Origin: Anaeromassilibacillus stercoravium | Lineage (GTDB): Bacteria; Bacillota; Clostridia; Oscillospirales; Acutalibacteraceae | Reading direction: 5' to 3' | DNA: 13,336 bases | Assembly (NCBI GenBank): GCA_019118845.1 | Contig: DWYE01000134.1 | Location: 1 to 13,336 of the forward strand | In this document: one piece after another, positions 11,069 to 13,336 of the stretch | Position numbering within the stretch: the first letter of the stretch is position 1 | Layout of the letters: each line of letters starts with the position of its first letter | Notes under the pieces: generated by a model | What the model saw: the letters and a program-made list of their open reading frames with translations, nothing else | The model's database searches: none | What the model was told of the DNA's origin: nothing | Position numbers and translations under genes: made by a program

Positions 11069-13336
11069 CTATTTCAAAGTCGGATATTCGCCGTCCACAA
11101 GATTCCAGACACTGGTGTCCCAACCGGCGTCGAGATACGTAGAAGCGTTCTTCATTTCCTCCTCGGTTTTTCCATAACCGCGGTACTTATCATTATCCCA
11201 GCCGGTAAAAAGCTGGCTGCCACGATAAAGGTTCCCCTTTAAGAAGAAGATGGATTCCGCGTCTACCGTTCCGTCGCCCAGTTCGCCGATGGACGGATGG
11301 GTATACGTATCGATATTTCCAAAGCTATCCGTCTGTGCATAGACGGTGCTGACCGTATAACAATTTGAAACGTCCCCATTGTTCAGGCCAATCAAACCGC
11401 CTGCCCGCGCACCTTTAATGGTGCCGATGGAATAGCTGTCCGTCACGGTTCCGGAATTGCTTCCCGCAATGCCGCCGTAATAATAATGCACCGTCTGATA
11501 CGGATACCCAAATGGATTCCCGCTGACATCTGCAAAAGAAGCGCAGCCGCGGATCACGCCGTTGGTATCGTTGTCGCCAACTATACCGCCGACCTGCCAG
11601 ATGTTTTGCAGCGGATCTCCCGCTGTGACGGTCCCGCTAACCGTGCAATTCTCGATGGTTCCCACGTTCCATCCGACCAAAATGCCGGAAACGCTGTGGG
11701 CGTTGACCACCGCATCCTCCACGGTCAGATTGCGGATGGTGCCGGAAGAGTAGGTAAACAGGCCGTTGTAACTCTTCAACGTTCCAACATTTAAGCCGGT
11801 AACCTTGTGCCCGTTTCCGTTCATATCTCCGGTAAATACATTCTCCGTGGGCTCATAATAAGTCCCGTACCACCCGTCATCAATTCTCTTCAATTCTCCA
11901 ATCGGTTCCCAATTCGGATAGGCTTCGCTCAGGTCCACGTCATTGGCAAAAACAAAGTTGCAATGGGGATGCAGGCGGACATTGTACAGGTCCTCCGCGT
12001 CGCGGATGATATGATCGTCGCGTTCGCAATCCGGATTCTCGGGTTCCTCCGGGTCGGTGCCGGGCTCTTCGCCGCTGTCTGCCTCTTTTACAGTGAACTC
12101 AATCACCTTCGGGCCGTTCACCACGGGGATGGTGACAAATTGCGCCAACTGAACCGCCGGATCGTATTCATAGCCTTCCGGTGCGGTTACATAGTGCGCC
12201 GTGGCTGTATCGGTCTGCGCCGCTGCTACCGGTGTAAAGGTATGGGACGCCTTCGACAGGCCGCCGTAGGTCTTCGAATAACTCTGATCCAGCAATGCGC
12301 CGGTCTCCGTATCGCGGAAATCCACGCGCACCTGATACGCTTCCGGATGCTCCTCCGGGTCCGGGTCGGTGCCGGGCTCTTCGCCGCTGCCCACCTCTTT
12401 TACGGTGAACTCGATCACCTTCGGGCCGTTCACCACGGGGATGGTGACAAATTGCGCCAACTGAACTGCCGGGTCGTATTCATAGCCTTCCGGCGCGGTC
12501 ACATAGTGCGCCGTGGCCGTATCGGTCTGCGCTTCCGCCACCGGCGTAAAGGAGTGGGACGCCTTTGACAGGCCGCTGTAGGTCTTCGAATAACTCTGAT
12601 CCAGCAATGCGCCGGTCTCCGTATCGCGGAAATCCACGCGCACCTGATACGCTTCGGGATGCTCCTCTGGGTCCGGGTCTGTTCCCGGGTTGGGGCCAGG
12701 CTCTTCGCCGCTGTCTTCCGGCTTGACGCCAAACGTAACAATTGCCGGGTCAGCGACGCCCTCCGCATCCACCGATACATTAAAGGACTGTGCAGCCGGG
12801 TCGAACACATAGCCCTCCGGCAGCGGGGCCGTAATGGTCACAGTTCTTCCTGCCAAATCCGGCGTTGCAATGGTGTATTCGCCCGGAACCTCCAGCGAAA
12901 CCTTCTTAGTCTCCGTAAGCAACTGATCGTTCACCGTATTCTGATAATACAAGACATACTCAATCGTCTTGGCTTCTTCCGGAACAACCGTAAAGACAAC
13001 CGTCGCCGGGGTTGCTACGCCCGTCTCGTCGTCAACCGTCACCGCGCTGGACTGGTCCGCTGCTGCCGGGCTGTATACATAGCCCTGCGGTGCATCATAG
13101 TCCGCCGCGGCAATCGTGGTATCGCTCTTTACCGTCACCTTCCGGCTCTGCACCGGCGTGCCATCCGCTGTGTTTTCGCGCCATTCGATGGTCACGTTGT
13201 CATTAAAGCGGTCCGGATCGTCCGGGTCCTCCGAGCTGGAACCACCTTCGTCCGGATTTCCGGCCGCAGTGTCGTCCATCTGGTACGCATTCAGCACCAG
13301 ATTGCCATGGTAATGCTGGCCCTGGTATGCGTTGCC
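11069..13336 (-). CDS. Large secreted surface protein, C-terminal part: MucBP-like domains and GLUG region
   Basis: The last 755 residues are visible; the frame is open through the right edge, so the N-terminus is missing. After a linker rich in D, P and G come four beta-rich domains, about 13195-12983, 12964-12728, 12649-12401 and 12337-12089. Each runs from a strand such as VRVDFRDTETGALLDQSYSK to 'APEGYEYDP' and 'FTV', as in MucBP-like adhesin domains, and they are joined by GSGEEPGTDPDPEEHPEAY-type linkers. The C-terminal part (about 12022-11288) has the GLUG lead-in NDVDLSEAYPNWEPIG and repeats such as VGGIVGDNDTNGVIRGC, GGIAGSNSGTVTDSY and AGGLIGLNNGDVSNCY, which form a beta-helix. No LPxTG sorting signal, dockerin or S-layer domain is visible at the C-terminus, so any anchor must lie upstream. 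Probably an adhesin or matrix-binding protein. Confidence 0.88.
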   Translation of the reverse strand, partial: GNAYQGQHYHGNLVLNAYQMDDTAAGNPDEGGSSSEDPDDPDRFNDNVTIEWRENTADGTPVQSRKVTVKSDTTIAAADYDAPQGYVYSPAAADQSSAVTVDDETGVATPATVVFTVVPEEAKTIEYVLYYQNTVNDQLLTETKKVSLEVPGEYTIATPDLAGRTVTITAPLPEGYVFDPAAQSFNVSVDAEGVADPAIVTFGVKPEDSGEEPGPNPGTDPDPEEHPEAYQVRVDFRDTETGALLDQSYSKTYSGLSKASHSFTPVAEAQTDTATAHYVTAPEGYEYDPAVQLAQFVTIPVVNGPKVIEFTVKEVGSGEEPGTDPDPEEHPEAYQVRVDFRDTETGALLDQSYSKTYGGLSKASHTFTPVAAAQTDTATAHYVTAPEGYEYDPAVQLAQFVTIPVVNGPKVIEFTVKEADSGEEPGTDPEEPENPDCERDDHIIRDAEDLYNVRLHPHCNFVFANDVDLSEAYPNWEPIGELKRIDDGWYGTYYEPTENVFTGDMNGNGHKVTGLNVGTLKSYNGLFTYSSGTIRNLTVEDAVVNAHSVSGILVGWNVGTIENCTVSGTVTAGDPLQNIWQVGGIVGDNDTNGVIRGCASFADVSGNPFGYPYQTVHYYYGGIAGSNSGTVTDSYSIGTIKGARAGGLIGLNNGDVSNCYTVSTVYAQTDSFGNIDTYTHPSIGELGDGTVDAESIFFLKGNLYRGSQLFTGWDNDKYRGYGKTEEEMKNASTYLDAGWDTSVWNLVDGEYPTLK
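12061..12684 (-). repeat. 312-bp in-frame tandem duplication of a MucBP-like domain
   Basis: The stretch 12061-12372 is repeated at 12373-12684 with a period of 312 bp, exactly 104 codons, so linker plus domain were duplicated. The domain copies differ at only about three residues (S/G in TYSGL/TYGGL, S/T, E/A), and the DNA differences are few and mostly silent. This indicates a recent duplication or ongoing homogenisation. Confidence 0.9.

Overview
The window reads as chromosomal DNA of a moderately GC-rich Bacillota, most likely a gut-type Clostridia (Oscillospirales-like). This rests on strong AGGAGG-type ribosome sites, near-consensus sigma-A promoters, a DUF378 protein, a Tex protein, and large MucBP-like/GLUG secreted proteins. 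The assignment is an inference from gene content and style; no rRNA or tRNA is present to confirm it.

Layout. (1) 1-253, minus: the start of a secreted protein running off the left edge. (2) 480-692, plus: a 70-aa DUF378 membrane protein, followed by a gene-free stretch with a strong hairpin terminator (862-905) and a perfect TTGACA-17-TATAAT promoter (1016-1044). (3) 1184-2443, plus: a DUF1015 protein with an ADGHHR motif, preceded by a leader of about 130 nt that can form alternative hairpins over the ribosome site. (4) 2575-3573, plus: a YghZ-like aldo/keto reductase behind three consecutive inverted repeats, convergent with a 96-aa membrane protein (3648-3938, minus). (5) 4395-6780, plus: four overlapping genes for an ECF sigma factor, a zinc-finger anti-sigma factor with one membrane helix, and two multi-pass membrane proteins, closed by a hairpin terminator. 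This looks like one translationally coupled envelope-response operon. (6) 6856-7215, minus: a DUF805 membrane protein. (7) 7408-7707: a nested repeat cluster; its right copy supplies the last codons of tex. (8) 7649-10955, minus: a two-gene operon of a GNAT-flavodoxin fusion followed 4 nt later by tex, with a clear promoter at 10992-11020. (9) 11069-13336, minus: the C-terminal 755 residues of a large secreted protein with MucBP-like domains, two of them an almost perfect 312-bp tandem duplication, and a C-terminal GLUG region.

Nothing here is a recognisable defence island, prophage or CRISPR locus. The most unusual items are the repeat cluster that forms the tex 3' end and carries hairpins with compensatory base changes, the GNAT-flavin-reductase fusion coupled to tex, and the four-gene sigma/anti-sigma/membrane-protein operon with a possible leader ORF overlapping the sigma start.
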